NCBI GenBank assembly: GCA_028282395.1
Contig: JANQHY010000302.1
Span: 1-9,841, forward strand
Source: Gammaproteobacteria bacterium
GTDB lineage: Bacteria > Pseudomonadota > Gammaproteobacteria > UBA12402
DNA length: 9,841 nucleotides
Reading direction: 5' to 3'
Below the pieces are notes generated by a model, which saw only the letters and a list, made by a program, of their open reading frames with translations, did not search any database and was not told the origin of the DNA. A program made the position numbers and the translations under genes. The first letter of the stretch is position 1. Each line of letters begins with the position of its first letter. Below, one piece after another: positions 1-5,884 of this stretch.

Positions 1-183
1 TTCTGTGCCACGTCCTGCTGCCAGCATCATGACAGCCATAATACTTTTTGCATTAACGGGTTCTTCATCGTTGCATTTAATTGTGATATTGCAACTAAAT
101 TGACTTGCTAATGCAACCAATTTTGCTGCTGCGCGAGCATGAAGTCCGAGTTTGTTAACAATAGTAACTTTTTTAGTAACCAT
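1..183 (-). CDS. ptsH: HPr phosphocarrier protein, C-terminus beyond window
   Basis: HPr passes phosphate from enzyme I to EIIA proteins in the cytoplasm. Only the first 61 codons are present; the gene runs off the left edge. The active-site motif GLHARAAA puts the phosphorylated residue at His15 with Arg17 next to it; the common proline after Arg17 is alanine here. The segment AKSIMAVMML holds Ser47, equivalent to Ser46 of Bacillus HPr, which HPr kinase modifies, so this HPr looks competent for both phosphorylation types. The ATG overlaps the stop of the IIA gene by one base (TAATG), and a strong AAGGAGG at 188-194 lies 4 bases upstream, inside the preceding gene, so translation is probably coupled. 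Enzyme I would be expected next, outside the window. The family call is secure. Because hprK and ptsN lie in the same operon, a regulatory rather than sugar-transport role is inferred. Confidence 0.95.
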   Translation of the reverse strand, partial: MVTKKVTIVNKLGLHARAAAKLVALASQFSCNITIKCNDEEPVNAKSIMAVMMLAAGRGTE

Positions 184-605
184 TAATCCTCCTTGCATTT
201 GTCATTTTCACAATCACCTTGGCAACAAATCCCCTGTTTACCGCCTTGAATAGCCTTTTCTACTAATGTGTTCAGTGGCGCTTGTGGGTAGTTTAGAACT
301 TTTATCAGCATTGGTAAATTAATGCCAGCAACAATAGAGATCTTTACTTGGCTAGTTTTTTGTACTTCGTGGGCAATATTGCTTGGAGTTGAGCCATAAA
401 GGTCGGTAAGTATTAATACGCCACCCCCTTTGTCCATAATTTTTACCTGATGTTGGAGTTCTTGCAGTAATTCATCTGGATCATCATGGCCTTCAACACA
501 GTAAGTAATGACTGGTATCGGTAGTTTTTTGTAAGTTACGCGTGCTGCATTCAGTAAGGATTTACCAATATTGGTTTGCGTAATAATAAGAACTTTGACA
601 TTCAT
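183..605 (-). CDS. PTS EIIA component, mannose family, lacking the phospho-histidine
   Basis: This is a 140-residue single-domain IIA-Man (PTS EIIA type-4) protein, the usual size for a lone IIA domain. The N-terminal strand VKVLIIT and the DLYGSTPSN motif at 68-76, with conserved Asp68, show the fold clearly. The position normally holding the phosphorylated histidine (…VTHG…, near residue 10) reads ITQTN, so Gln10 replaces it; the codon is CAA, one base from His. The C-terminus carries Cys127, Cys128, Cys132 and Cys137, a cluster not usual in the family. No IIB, IIC or IID partner is seen, which fits a regulatory PTS. The start is ATG 605 with a modest AAGG 9 bases upstream; a 12-codon ORF ends on it through ATGA. 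The gene sits between hprK and ptsH. It may be a non-phosphorylatable sensor or partner, or a degenerating gene, although its reading frame and motifs are otherwise intact. Confidence 0.88.
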   Translation of the reverse strand: MNVKVLIITQTNIGKSLLNAARVTYKKLPIPVITYCVEGHDDPDELLQELQHQVKIMDKGGGVLILTDLYGSTPSNIAHEVQKTSQVKISIVAGINLPMLIKVLNYPQAPLNTLVEKAIQGGKQGICCQGDCENDKCKED

Positions 606-640
606 AATAATTTACCTTTTTTATTTACAAGCGTCGTCAT
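602..640 (-). CDS. possible 12-codon leader ORF before the IIA gene
   Basis: In the 59-base gap after hprK, an ATG at 640 opens a 12-codon frame (MTTLVNKKGKLL) ending in TGA that overlaps the ATG of the IIA gene as ATGA. It has a better ribosome binding site than the gene that follows: GAGGAG at 649-654, 8 bases from the ATG. An in-frame stop at 612-614 in the IIA frame rules out an N-terminal extension of IIA from this start. It could be a translational-coupling leader, a relic of a lost gene start, or chance. The geometry is seen directly; any function is inference. Confidence 0.4.
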   Translation of the reverse strand: MTTLVNKKGKLL

Positions 641-664
641 ACTTTCTTCTCCTCTAAAGTTTGG

Positions 665-1231
665 CTAGCTGCTAATCGTATCATGGAGTTCGTCCTCACA
701 TCGTTGTGCCATGAGTAACTGATGCTGTTGGCAAAAATGCTGACTGCTGTCGTAGTGGGCACTATTACGCAATTGACATTGGCGCAAGGCAATCTCTACT
801 AACAGATCAAGACGGCGTTGCTGCGAGATCGATAGAGAAACTTCGTTAACCATTATGCCTAAGAGGGTTGTTGTATTGTAGCTGCCGTTTATGCGGTCAA
901 ATTCATGATGCTCATGCTGTAGCTTAACAATCAATTCCAGTGTTGCTGATTCGGCCGTTGCACTAGTGCCAAAGATTTTGCCAGCATGGAGGATGCCGAG
1001 ATTACGCGTCTCAATAAAGCCGCTTACCAAAGGATCGATAGCGCGCCCCACTAAACGCTGTTGTTGGCGTACTAGCCGTATAGCGTCATCAGCGACCAAT
1101 TGATGGCCACGATCAAGTAGTGTTAATGCGAGTTCACTTTTGCCGCTGCCAGATGGGCCACGTAGAAGTACGCCGCTACCATTAATGGATAGTAATACGC
1201 CAGATATTGTTGTTGCATCACATGGTTGCAT
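665..1231 (-). CDS. hprK: HPr kinase/phosphorylase, short form (catalytic domain only)
   Basis: HprK phosphorylates and dephosphorylates a regulatory serine of HPr. The 188 residues match only the catalytic domain: Walker A GPSGSGKS at 25-32, the LVADDAI segment with catalytic-type Asp48-Asp49, and IETRNLGIL at 73-81, which corresponds to the family signature E-x-R-x-LGI. Full-length enzymes are about 310 residues with an extra N-terminal domain; that domain is absent here and cannot lie upstream, because ptsN overlaps the start (TAATG at 1231). Short forms are known from alphaproteobacteria. The histidine that usually precedes the P-loop by about 20 residues (HG or HA motif) is Ser10. The region after about residue 150 is Gln/His-rich and not recognisable. 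The likely substrate, HPr with Ser47, is encoded two genes downstream. Kinase activity is plausible; altered phosphorylase activity is only a guess. Confidence 0.88.
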   Translation of the reverse strand: MQPCDATTISGVLLSINGSGVLLRGPSGSGKSELALTLLDRGHQLVADDAIRLVRQQQRLVGRAIDPLVSGFIETRNLGILHAGKIFGTSATAESATLELIVKLQHEHHEFDRINGSYNTTTLLGIMVNEVSLSISQQRRLDLLVEIALRQCQLRNSAHYDSSQHFCQQHQLLMAQRCEDELHDTISS

Positions 1232-1728
1232 TAGTATTGACCCTCAGTGATGAGTAGGCGGTAAGCCATTTCGGCTGTATTACTATTGCGTAATGCTTCT
1301 TGGGTAGTTTCACTATGGAGTTGTTGCGTAATTGCTTTGAGTAGATCGAGATGCTGCTGCTCGAAATTGGCCGGCACTACCAATGCAAAAATCAAATCAA
1401 CGGATAGTTTTTCTGGGCCGTTAAAATCAACTGGCTGTTGAAGTGTAACGAGTGCAGCAATTGCTTGGTTAATGCCTTCTAATCTAATATGCGGAATAGC
1501 AATACCATGGCCAATTGCTGTTGAGCCCAATTTTTCGCGCGCAATGAACTGCTCAAAAATATCTTTGTAGTCACATTCAGGCAATGCTTGGCTAATCAGT
1601 TGACTTACCAGCTCCAATACGCGTTTTTTACTACAGGCATTGCTTTTAACCTGAATGCGTTCAGCTGTTAAAACGCTAGACAGATTGATAGTAGAGTGGG
1701 GATTACTCACTTTCACCGCGGTGGTCAT
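1231..1728 (-). CDS. ptsN: nitrogen-PTS regulatory protein EIIA-Ntr
   Basis: This is a cytoplasmic EIIA of the fructose/mannitol type that serves as the terminal phospho-acceptor of the nitrogen-related PTS; in other bacteria it regulates potassium transport, stress and metabolism by protein contacts. At 165 residues it has normal length (E. coli 163). The core FIAREKLGSTAIGHGIAIPH runs from 61 to 80, and the active-site histidine is His80 (E. coli His73); this one is intact. VDLIFALVVPA follows at about 109-119. The ATG at 1728 lies inside hpf, giving a 26-base overlap, and the stop shares one base with hprK, so expression is tightly coupled to both neighbours. Position after hpf is the classical context, but rapZ does not follow; hprK and the IIA gene do. 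Confidence 0.95.
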   Translation of the reverse strand: MTTAVKVSNPHSTINLSSVLTAERIQVKSNACSKKRVLELVSQLISQALPECDYKDIFEQFIAREKLGSTAIGHGIAIPHIRLEGINQAIAALVTLQQPVDFNGPEKLSVDLIFALVVPANFEQQHLDLLKAITQQLHSETTQEALRNSNTAEMAYRLLITEGQY

Positions 1729-1999
1729 TACGCTTATCTCTATACTTTTTAATTTGTTGAATCATGCGATCCACCATGACATCAAGAGATTTGCCCATGT
1801 TCTCCTCTTTGGCTTTAGCGAATAGCTCTTTGCCAGGCAGATGGGCAGTTGCCTCAACGATGTGGTCGAGGTGCTCAGTTTTGAAAATAATATGTGCGTG
1901 TGTAATCTCCTTACAGAATTTTGTAATTTTCTCATTAAAGGCCTGACGTGCTCGTGCGTCAAGCGCAGGTGAAATATCACCTTTGATTGTTATATTCAT
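1703..1999 (-). CDS. hpf: ribosome hibernation promoting factor, short form
   Basis: A 98-residue protein of the HPF/RaiA (YhbH) family, which binds the 30S decoding region of idle ribosomes and, in the short form, promotes 100S dimers. The sequence opens MNITIKGDISPALDARARQ and shows the family's alternating strand and helix pattern, with AHIIFKTEHLDHIVEATAHLPGK replaced in part by acidic and histidine residues, then the DVMVDRMIQQIKKYRDK helix. It lacks the C-terminal dimerisation domain of long HPF and is close to E. coli HPF (95 residues). GGGAG at 2009-2013 lies 9 bases before the ATG. It is the first gene after a 95-base gap with a candidate promoter and overlaps ptsN by 26 bases. In E. 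coli rpoN sits directly upstream; here lptB does. Confidence 0.93.
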   Translation of the reverse strand: MNITIKGDISPALDARARQAFNEKITKFCKEITHAHIIFKTEHLDHIVEATAHLPGKELFAKAKEENMGKSLDVMVDRMIQQIKKYRDKRNDHRGESE

Positions 2000-2053
2000 C
2001 TTTAAAAACTCCCAATTTTACTTATCTCAAATTTTTACTAGGGGACTATCTTA

Positions 2054-2081
2054 ATTTTACTTCAACTGGATAAAATTGCAA
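2054..2081 (-). promoter_or_regulatory. candidate sigma-70-type promoter upstream of hpf
   Basis: On the minus strand, TTGCAA (2076-2081) and TAAAAT (2054-2059) are separated by 16 bases, a fair match to -35 and -10 boxes, with expected start near 2047 and a leader of roughly 48 bases before hpf. It lies in the only sizeable gap (95 bases) of the minus-strand operon. The -10 lies within AAGTAAAATT, which recurs 39 bases downstream at 2014-2023. It would allow the hpf-ptsN-hprK-IIA-ptsH set to be expressed apart from the LPS genes. AT-rich sequence makes chance matches possible. Confidence 0.45.
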
Positions 2082-2094
2082 TCATTAGTCGCTG

Positions 2095-2841
2095 TTACAA
2101 GGCAAAATCTTCTCCGAGATAAACATTTCTAACATCCTGATTGTTAAGTATAACCTCTGATGTGCCAGTACAGAGTACTTCACCATCGCTGACGATATAA
2201 GCACGATCACAAATATCCAACGTTTCTCTGACATTATGATCAGTTATTAAGACACCAATCGAGCGTGAGCTCAGATGGTGAATGAGTTGTTTAATATCGA
2301 CAATAGAGATTGGATCAATGCCCGCAAAAGGCTCATCTAGGAGGATAAATTTAGGATCGCTGGCAAGCGCACGAGCAATCTCAACCCGGCGCCGTTCTCC
2401 ACCAGAGAGGCTCATGCCGATTGAGTCATGGATGTGGCTGATATTAAACTCCTCAAGCAGCGATTTGAGTCTGTCGTGGCGTTCTCGCCGTTTGAGTTTT
2501 TTATTCAGTTCGAGGATTGCCATAATGTTGTCGGCAACACTAAGCTTACGGAATACGGATGCCTCTTGAGGCAAATAGCCGATACCCATCCTTGCACGGC
2601 TATGCATCGGTTTGCGACTAATATCTTTGCCATTTAAGATAATTTGGCCTTTATCCATAGCGATCAAGCCAGTCACCATGTGGAAAGCTGTGGTTTTTCC
2701 GGCGCCATTGGGGCCGAGAAGACCAACAATCTCACCGCAGCGGATATCAAATGACAACGATTTAACTACCTGTCGTGACTTATAGCTTTTACACAACTTA
2801 AGCGCCTGTAAGTGGTCGCTAGTTGTGGTGGTTTCGCTCAT
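2095..2841 (-). CDS. lptB: LPS export ABC transporter ATPase LptB
   Basis: LptB is the cytoplasmic ATPase of the LptB2FG(C) complex that extracts lipopolysaccharide from the inner membrane and pushes it across the periplasm. The 248 residues hold all ABC motifs: Walker [10 protein letters not shown] (43-51), Q-loop Gln92 in [12 protein letters not shown] (a hallmark of LptB), signature LSGGE (145-149), Walker B FILLDE (165-170) and switch His202. Length matches E. coli LptB (241), with a slightly longer N-terminus. AGGAG lies 7 bases before the ATG. It follows lptC by 17 bases, with no lptA between them, which is unusual. An LptA must be encoded elsewhere if the bridge is to work. Confidence 0.97.
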   Translation of the reverse strand: MSETTTTSDHLQALKLCKSYKSRQVVKSLSFDIRCGEIVGLLGPNGAGKTTAFHMVTGLIAMDKGQIILNGKDISRKPMHSRARMGIGYLPQEASVFRKLSVADNIMAILELNKKLKRRERHDRLKSLLEEFNISHIHDSIGMSLSGGERRRVEIARALASDPKFILLDEPFAGIDPISIVDIKQLIHHLSSRSIGVLITDHNVRETLDICDRAYIVSDGEVLCTGTSEVILNNQDVRNVYLGEDFAL

Positions 2842-2858
2842 TTTAGCTCTCCTTTTGT

Positions 2859-3455
2859 TTAGTTGGCAACGACATATTGTGCATCAGTGTTATGTAATAT
2901 TTTAATATCCCCTTGCTTAATATTAGCAGTCATACCTACTCCATGAATAATACTGTCGGGTTGAATAATAGTTACTGGCGCATTGGTTGAAGCAAATTCG
3001 CTATTACTGTCATAGCGTAATGATGGTGTGAGTAGCGTCAGATTTTGGCTATTTGGCCCAACTGGTTGGCTAATTCTAACATTGCCCCATAGGTAGACAA
3101 TTTTTTGTTGAGGGCCGGTTAACTTCCCGTGCTGTGCATGGATATGCCAGGAGGGCGCATCATCTTCTGCAGCAACAATATAAGGGTGCTGTAGTATTGT
3201 TGTGCCTGTTTTTGTGTCACGGGTAACATAATTGCTGGTAACGGTGTCCTCAATATTGCCAAGTTGATTAAAGCTTTTTGCTTTGACTCCCTGCATAAAG
3301 CTATCAGCATTATTACTAGCTTTTTCTGTTGGTGTGGTTGATTTGTGTAGGTTAATGGCTACCATTACCACCGAAGCAATCAGTAAAATGGCAATCAGGG
3401 CAATAACGAGTTGTTTGATAGCAGTATACAGTTTGTAAGGTATCAATTTTGTCAT
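2859..3455 (-). CDS. lptC: LPS export system protein LptC
   Basis: A 198-residue bitopic protein with a short cytoplasmic N-terminus, one membrane helix at about 14-35 (rich in Ile, Leu, Ala, Val) and a periplasmic beta-jellyroll domain of the OstA/LptC type. In the Lpt pathway LptC receives LPS from LptB2FG and hands it to LptA. Supporting motifs are the long run of short beta-strands, [10 protein letters not shown] and VYLWGNVRI near the middle, and [25 protein letters not shown] towards the end, which resembles the family's 'T..L.Y.......T..PV.I' pattern. Length is normal (E. coli 191), so it is not an LptC-LptA fusion. It starts 12 bases after kdsC with a poor Shine-Dalgarno, so coupling to kdsC translation is likely. 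Confidence 0.9.
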   Translation of the reverse strand: MTKLIPYKLYTAIKQLVIALIAILLIASVVMVAINLHKSTTPTEKASNNADSFMQGVKAKSFNQLGNIEDTVTSNYVTRDTKTGTTILQHPYIVAAEDDAPSWHIHAQHGKLTGPQQKIVYLWGNVRISQPVGPNSQNLTLLTPSLRYDSNSEFASTNAPVTIIQPDSIIHGVGMTANIKQGDIKILHNTDAQYVVAN

Positions 3456-3467
3456 ATCACTGTTTTA

Positions 3468-3989
3468 TTACAGATAATCATTTTGAATCTGTTCCAGAGT
3501 TCCCTGGGCGCGCATGATCAGCTCACTAACCTCACGTACTGCACCATGACCACCAGCAAGAGAGGTAATATAGTTAGCCTGCTGTTTAACCAGTGGTACA
3601 GCATTAGCAACGGCGATGCCAAGGCCACAACAGCGAATAATTTTGGCATCAGGCAGGTCGTCGCCAGTCATGGCTATCTGCTCATCATCAAGGTTGAGTT
3701 CACTTTTGAGTTGCTGATAACGGCTAAATTTGTCTGTGCAGCCTTGATATAGGCGGGTAATGCCAAGCATCGACATGCGATGGGCGATCGCTTTCGAGCT
3801 ACAGGTGGTAATGATTGCAACAGTTATTCCAGATTTCTGTAGCATTTTTAATCCGATACCATCATGACAGTAGAACATTTTATTATGGCGGCCCTCAGCA
3901 TCAAGTGTCATGTAGCCACTCGTCAGGACGCCATCAACATCAAAAATGGCGAGACGGATCTTTTTTGCTGCGGCAGTGATGTCATTCAT
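3468..3989 (-). CDS. kdsC: 3-deoxy-D-manno-octulosonate 8-phosphate phosphatase KdsC
   Basis: A HAD-superfamily phosphatase without a cap domain that converts Kdo-8-phosphate to Kdo, for LPS inner core, in the cytoplasm. Motif I is FDVDGVLTSG with Asp17 (nucleophile) and Asp19. Lys87 follows LYQGCTDK. Motif III is MTGDDLPD with Asp110 and Asp111, and the C-terminal GGHGAVRE (146-153) is the KdsC signature. At 173 residues it is slightly shorter than E. coli KdsC (188). The region after motif II normally reads ITGR; here it is ITTC (60-63), so the Gly-Arg pair is lost. The start overlaps kdsD by ATGA, and GGAG sits about 8 bases upstream. Function is very likely retained, given the context with kdsD. 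Confidence 0.93.
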   Translation of the reverse strand: MNDITAAAKKIRLAIFDVDGVLTSGYMTLDAEGRHNKMFYCHDGIGLKMLQKSGITVAIITTCSSKAIAHRMSMLGITRLYQGCTDKFSRYQQLKSELNLDDEQIAMTGDDLPDAKIIRCCGLGIAVANAVPLVKQQANYITSLAGGHGAVREVSELIMRAQGTLEQIQNDYL

Positions 3990-5035
3990 GAGGTAACTCC
4001 TGCTTGAAATAGGTCATGAGTGTTAAATGCTCCGACCAGCTTATTATTATCATCAACGACTAACAGAGCAAGAATTTTATGCTTTTCCATTAGCTGGAAT
4101 GCTTCAATAGCAAGCAGGTCAGCCTTAACGGTTTTACACTGGCGTGTCATAAGATCGCTAATGCGTCTATTGTTGATATCGAGTGGATGCTCTAGTGCTC
4201 GCCTCAGGTCACCATCGGTAAAAGCGCCAATAACGCAACCTTCACTATCGATGATTGCCGTCATGCCCAGTCGTTTGGCCGTCATCTCTACCAGTGCCTC
4301 TTTTAGCGTTGCTTGATCTGAGACTACCGGGATAGCAGCGCCCTGATGCATAATTTGTTCCACGGTTAGGAGTAAGCGTTTACCAAGGTTGCCGCCGGGA
4401 TGTGATAGTGCGAAATCCTCACGAGTAAAGCCGCGCGCATTGAGCAGTGATATCGCCAGAGCATCACCGAGGGCTAGCATTGCTGTGGTGCTAGCGGTTG
4501 GGGCAAGATTAAGTGGGCAGGCCCCACGTTCGACTGATAGTGTCAGGGCAAGGTCAGCGGCCCGGGCAAGAGGGGAGTCATGCTTGCCAGTGAGTGCAAT
4601 CATTTTAATGTTGCGGCGCTTAATTACCGGTAGTAATGACAGAATCTCTTCGGTGTTGCCAGAGTAAGAGATGGCAAACAGTACATCTTCAGTGGTAATC
4701 ATGCCAAGATCACCATGGCTGGCTTCAGCAGGGTGGACAAAGAAGGCCGGGGTGCCGGTGCTGGCGAGAGTGGCGGCAAGTTTGCTACCGATATGGCCTG
4801 ATTTGCCAATGCCGATAACAATAACACGACCACGACAGGCGAGGAGTGTTTCACAGACAGCGCTAAACTGTTCGTCAATCGTTGCAGCGACAGCATTGAC
4901 GGCCTCAGCCTCAATAGCAATTACCCTTTTTGCGCTTTGGCAGAATAGATCATCGCCTTTTAACGTTGGTTGCAGGTGATTGGCCATCTTCTCAGTGATG
5001 AGGATCTCATCGTTGTTAATTAGTGTTTCTTTCAT
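3986..5035 (-). CDS. kdsD: D-arabinose 5-phosphate isomerase KdsD
   Basis: It interconverts ribulose 5-phosphate and arabinose 5-phosphate, the first committed step of Kdo synthesis. The SIS domain spans about 60-200 (GIGKSGHIGSKLAATLASTGTP at 75-96 with the conserved Lys78, and AISYSGNTEE at 121-130). The catalytic-type histidine is His212 in FALSHPGG, followed by two CBS domains (about 228-285 and 293-345). From ATG 5035 it has 349 residues; E. coli KdsD has 328. An alternative ATG at 4987 (residue 17) gives 333 residues and fits the family length better. Neither has a clear ribosome binding site, so the start is uncertain. It is the first gene of the minus-strand operon, divergent from mlaF, and overlaps kdsC by 4 bases. 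The yrbG antiporter gene that precedes kdsD in E. coli is absent. Confidence 0.95.
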   Translation of the reverse strand: MKETLINNDEILITEKMANHLQPTLKGDDLFCQSAKRVIAIEAEAVNAVAATIDEQFSAVCETLLACRGRVIVIGIGKSGHIGSKLAATLASTGTPAFFVHPAEASHGDLGMITTEDVLFAISYSGNTEEILSLLPVIKRRNIKMIALTGKHDSPLARAADLALTLSVERGACPLNLAPTASTTAMLALGDALAISLLNARGFTREDFALSHPGGNLGKRLLLTVEQIMHQGAAIPVVSDQATLKEALVEMTAKRLGMTAIIDSEGCVIGAFTDGDLRRALEHPLDINNRRISDLMTRQCKTVKADLLAIEAFQLMEKHKILALLVVDDNNKLVGAFNTHDLFQAGVTS

Positions 5036-5037
5036 CG

Positions 5038-5066
5038 TTGTTATTCTAACAGAAATCCCCTAGAAT
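5038..5066 (+). promoter_or_regulatory. candidate sigma-70-type promoter for the mla operon
   Basis: TTGTTA (5038-5043) and TAGAAT (5061-5066) are separated by exactly 17 bases, a good promoter match, with expected start near 5073, about 20 bases before the mlaF ATG. It lies in the 57-base region between the divergent kdsD and mlaF operons. No experimental support is available from sequence alone. Confidence 0.55.
5043..5048 (-). promoter_or_regulatory. possible -10 box for kdsD operon
   Basis: Read on the minus strand, 5048 to 5043 is TAGAAT, the mirror image of the mlaF -10 at 5061-5066, with 12 bases between. No good -35 lies at the right distance (CTTCTA at 5066-5071). If used, the start would fall at or next to the kdsD ATG at 5035, giving a nearly leaderless message, or a leader of about 49 bases if ATG 4987 is the true start. 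Confidence 0.3.
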
Positions 5067-5092
5067 AGAAGGCCATTATTTGTAAGGCGATT

Positions 5093-5884
5093 ATGGCTAA
5101 TATTGTTGAAATAGAAGAACTAACTTTCAGTCGGGAGCAGCGGCCTATTTTCCGTGGTGTCGATATCGCTATTCCAGAGGGTAAAATTACGGCGATTATG
5201 GGGCCGAGCGGTACCGGTAAAACAACGCTATTGAAGTTGATTGGCGCGCAATTGCGCCCTGATAGCGGTAGTGTCATTTTTGATGGTGATAATATCCATC
5301 AACTATCGCGCCGTCGTCTCTACCATGTGCGGCGCAAAATGGGAATGCTGTTTCAGAGTGGCGCACTTTTTACCGATCTTTCTGTTTTTGACAATGTTGC
5401 CTTCCCTATTCGCCAGCAGACACGTCTTGATGAGCGCATGGTCAGGCATCTAGTACTCATGAAGCTCGAGGCGGTAGGATTGCGTGGAGCGCGTGATTTG
5501 ATGCCCAGCGAGCTTTCTGGCGGCATGGCGCGGCGGGTAGCACTAGCACGGGCGATTGCCCTTGATCCAAAAGTTGTGATGTATGATGAGCCGTTTACCG
5601 GACAGGACCCGATTTCAATGGCAGTATTAGTGAAATTAATTAAAACTTTGAATGAAACCATGGGGATAACCTCGATTATTGTCTCCCATGATGTGGCAGA
5701 GACAGCCAGCATTGCAGACAAAGTTTATCTGTTATCAGAAGGGCGAGTTGCAGCTGATGGTTCACCTCAGCAGCTGGCACAGAGTGACTTGCCAGAGGTC
5801 AAACAGTTTATGCAGGGGCAGCCTGATGGTCCGGTGCCATTCCACTATCCGTGCAAGCCGATGGCGGAGGATATATTGCAATGA
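5093..5884 (+). CDS. mlaF: phospholipid transport ABC ATPase MlaF
   Basis: MlaF is the cytoplasmic ATPase of the MlaFEDB complex, which moves phospholipids between the inner membrane and the periplasmic carrier MlaC to keep outer-membrane asymmetry. The 263 residues contain Walker A GPSGTGKT (37-44), Q-loop Gln88, signature LSGGM (141-145, with Met as is typical of MlaF), Walker B VVMYDE (161-166) and switch His199. The C-terminal tail after about 235 ([13 protein letters not shown]) is the MlaF-type extension that contacts the partner subunit and MlaB. Length is close to E. coli (269). It is the first gene of the plus-strand operon and overlaps mlaE by ATGA. Confidence 0.97.
   Translation: MANIVEIEELTFSREQRPIFRGVDIAIPEGKITAIMGPSGTGKTTLLKLIGAQLRPDSGSVIFDGDNIHQLSRRRLYHVRRKMGMLFQSGALFTDLSVFDNVAFPIRQQTRLDERMVRHLVLMKLEAVGLRGARDLMPSELSGGMARRVALARAIALDPKVVMYDEPFTGQDPISMAVLVKLIKTLNETMGITSIIVSHDVAETASIADKVYLLSEGRVAADGSPQQLAQSDLPEVKQFMQGQPDGPVPFHYPCKPMAEDILQ

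Noticed and set aside
605..640. The leader ORF as an N-terminal extension of the IIA gene by frameshift
   Set aside because: It is in the other frame, an in-frame stop at 612-614 precedes the IIA start, and no suitable slippery site is in phase.
2000..2094. Intrinsic terminator between lptB and hpf
   Set aside because: No GC-rich stem followed by a T-run is visible on the minus strand in this gap.
2282..2569. Plus-strand open frames inside lptB and other minus-strand genes, and minus-strand frames inside the mla genes
   Set aside because: They lie opposite strongly supported genes, have no recognisable domains, and their sequence reads as reverse-frame shadow.
2859..3455. LptC-LptA fusion to explain the missing lptA
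   Set aside because: The protein is 198 residues, with one membrane helix and a single jellyroll-sized domain, the size of LptC alone.
5851..5880. Upstream in-frame ATG for mlaE
   Set aside because: It would add ten residues inside mlaF, and the ATG at 5881 has the ATGA overlap, a GGAGG site and the family length.
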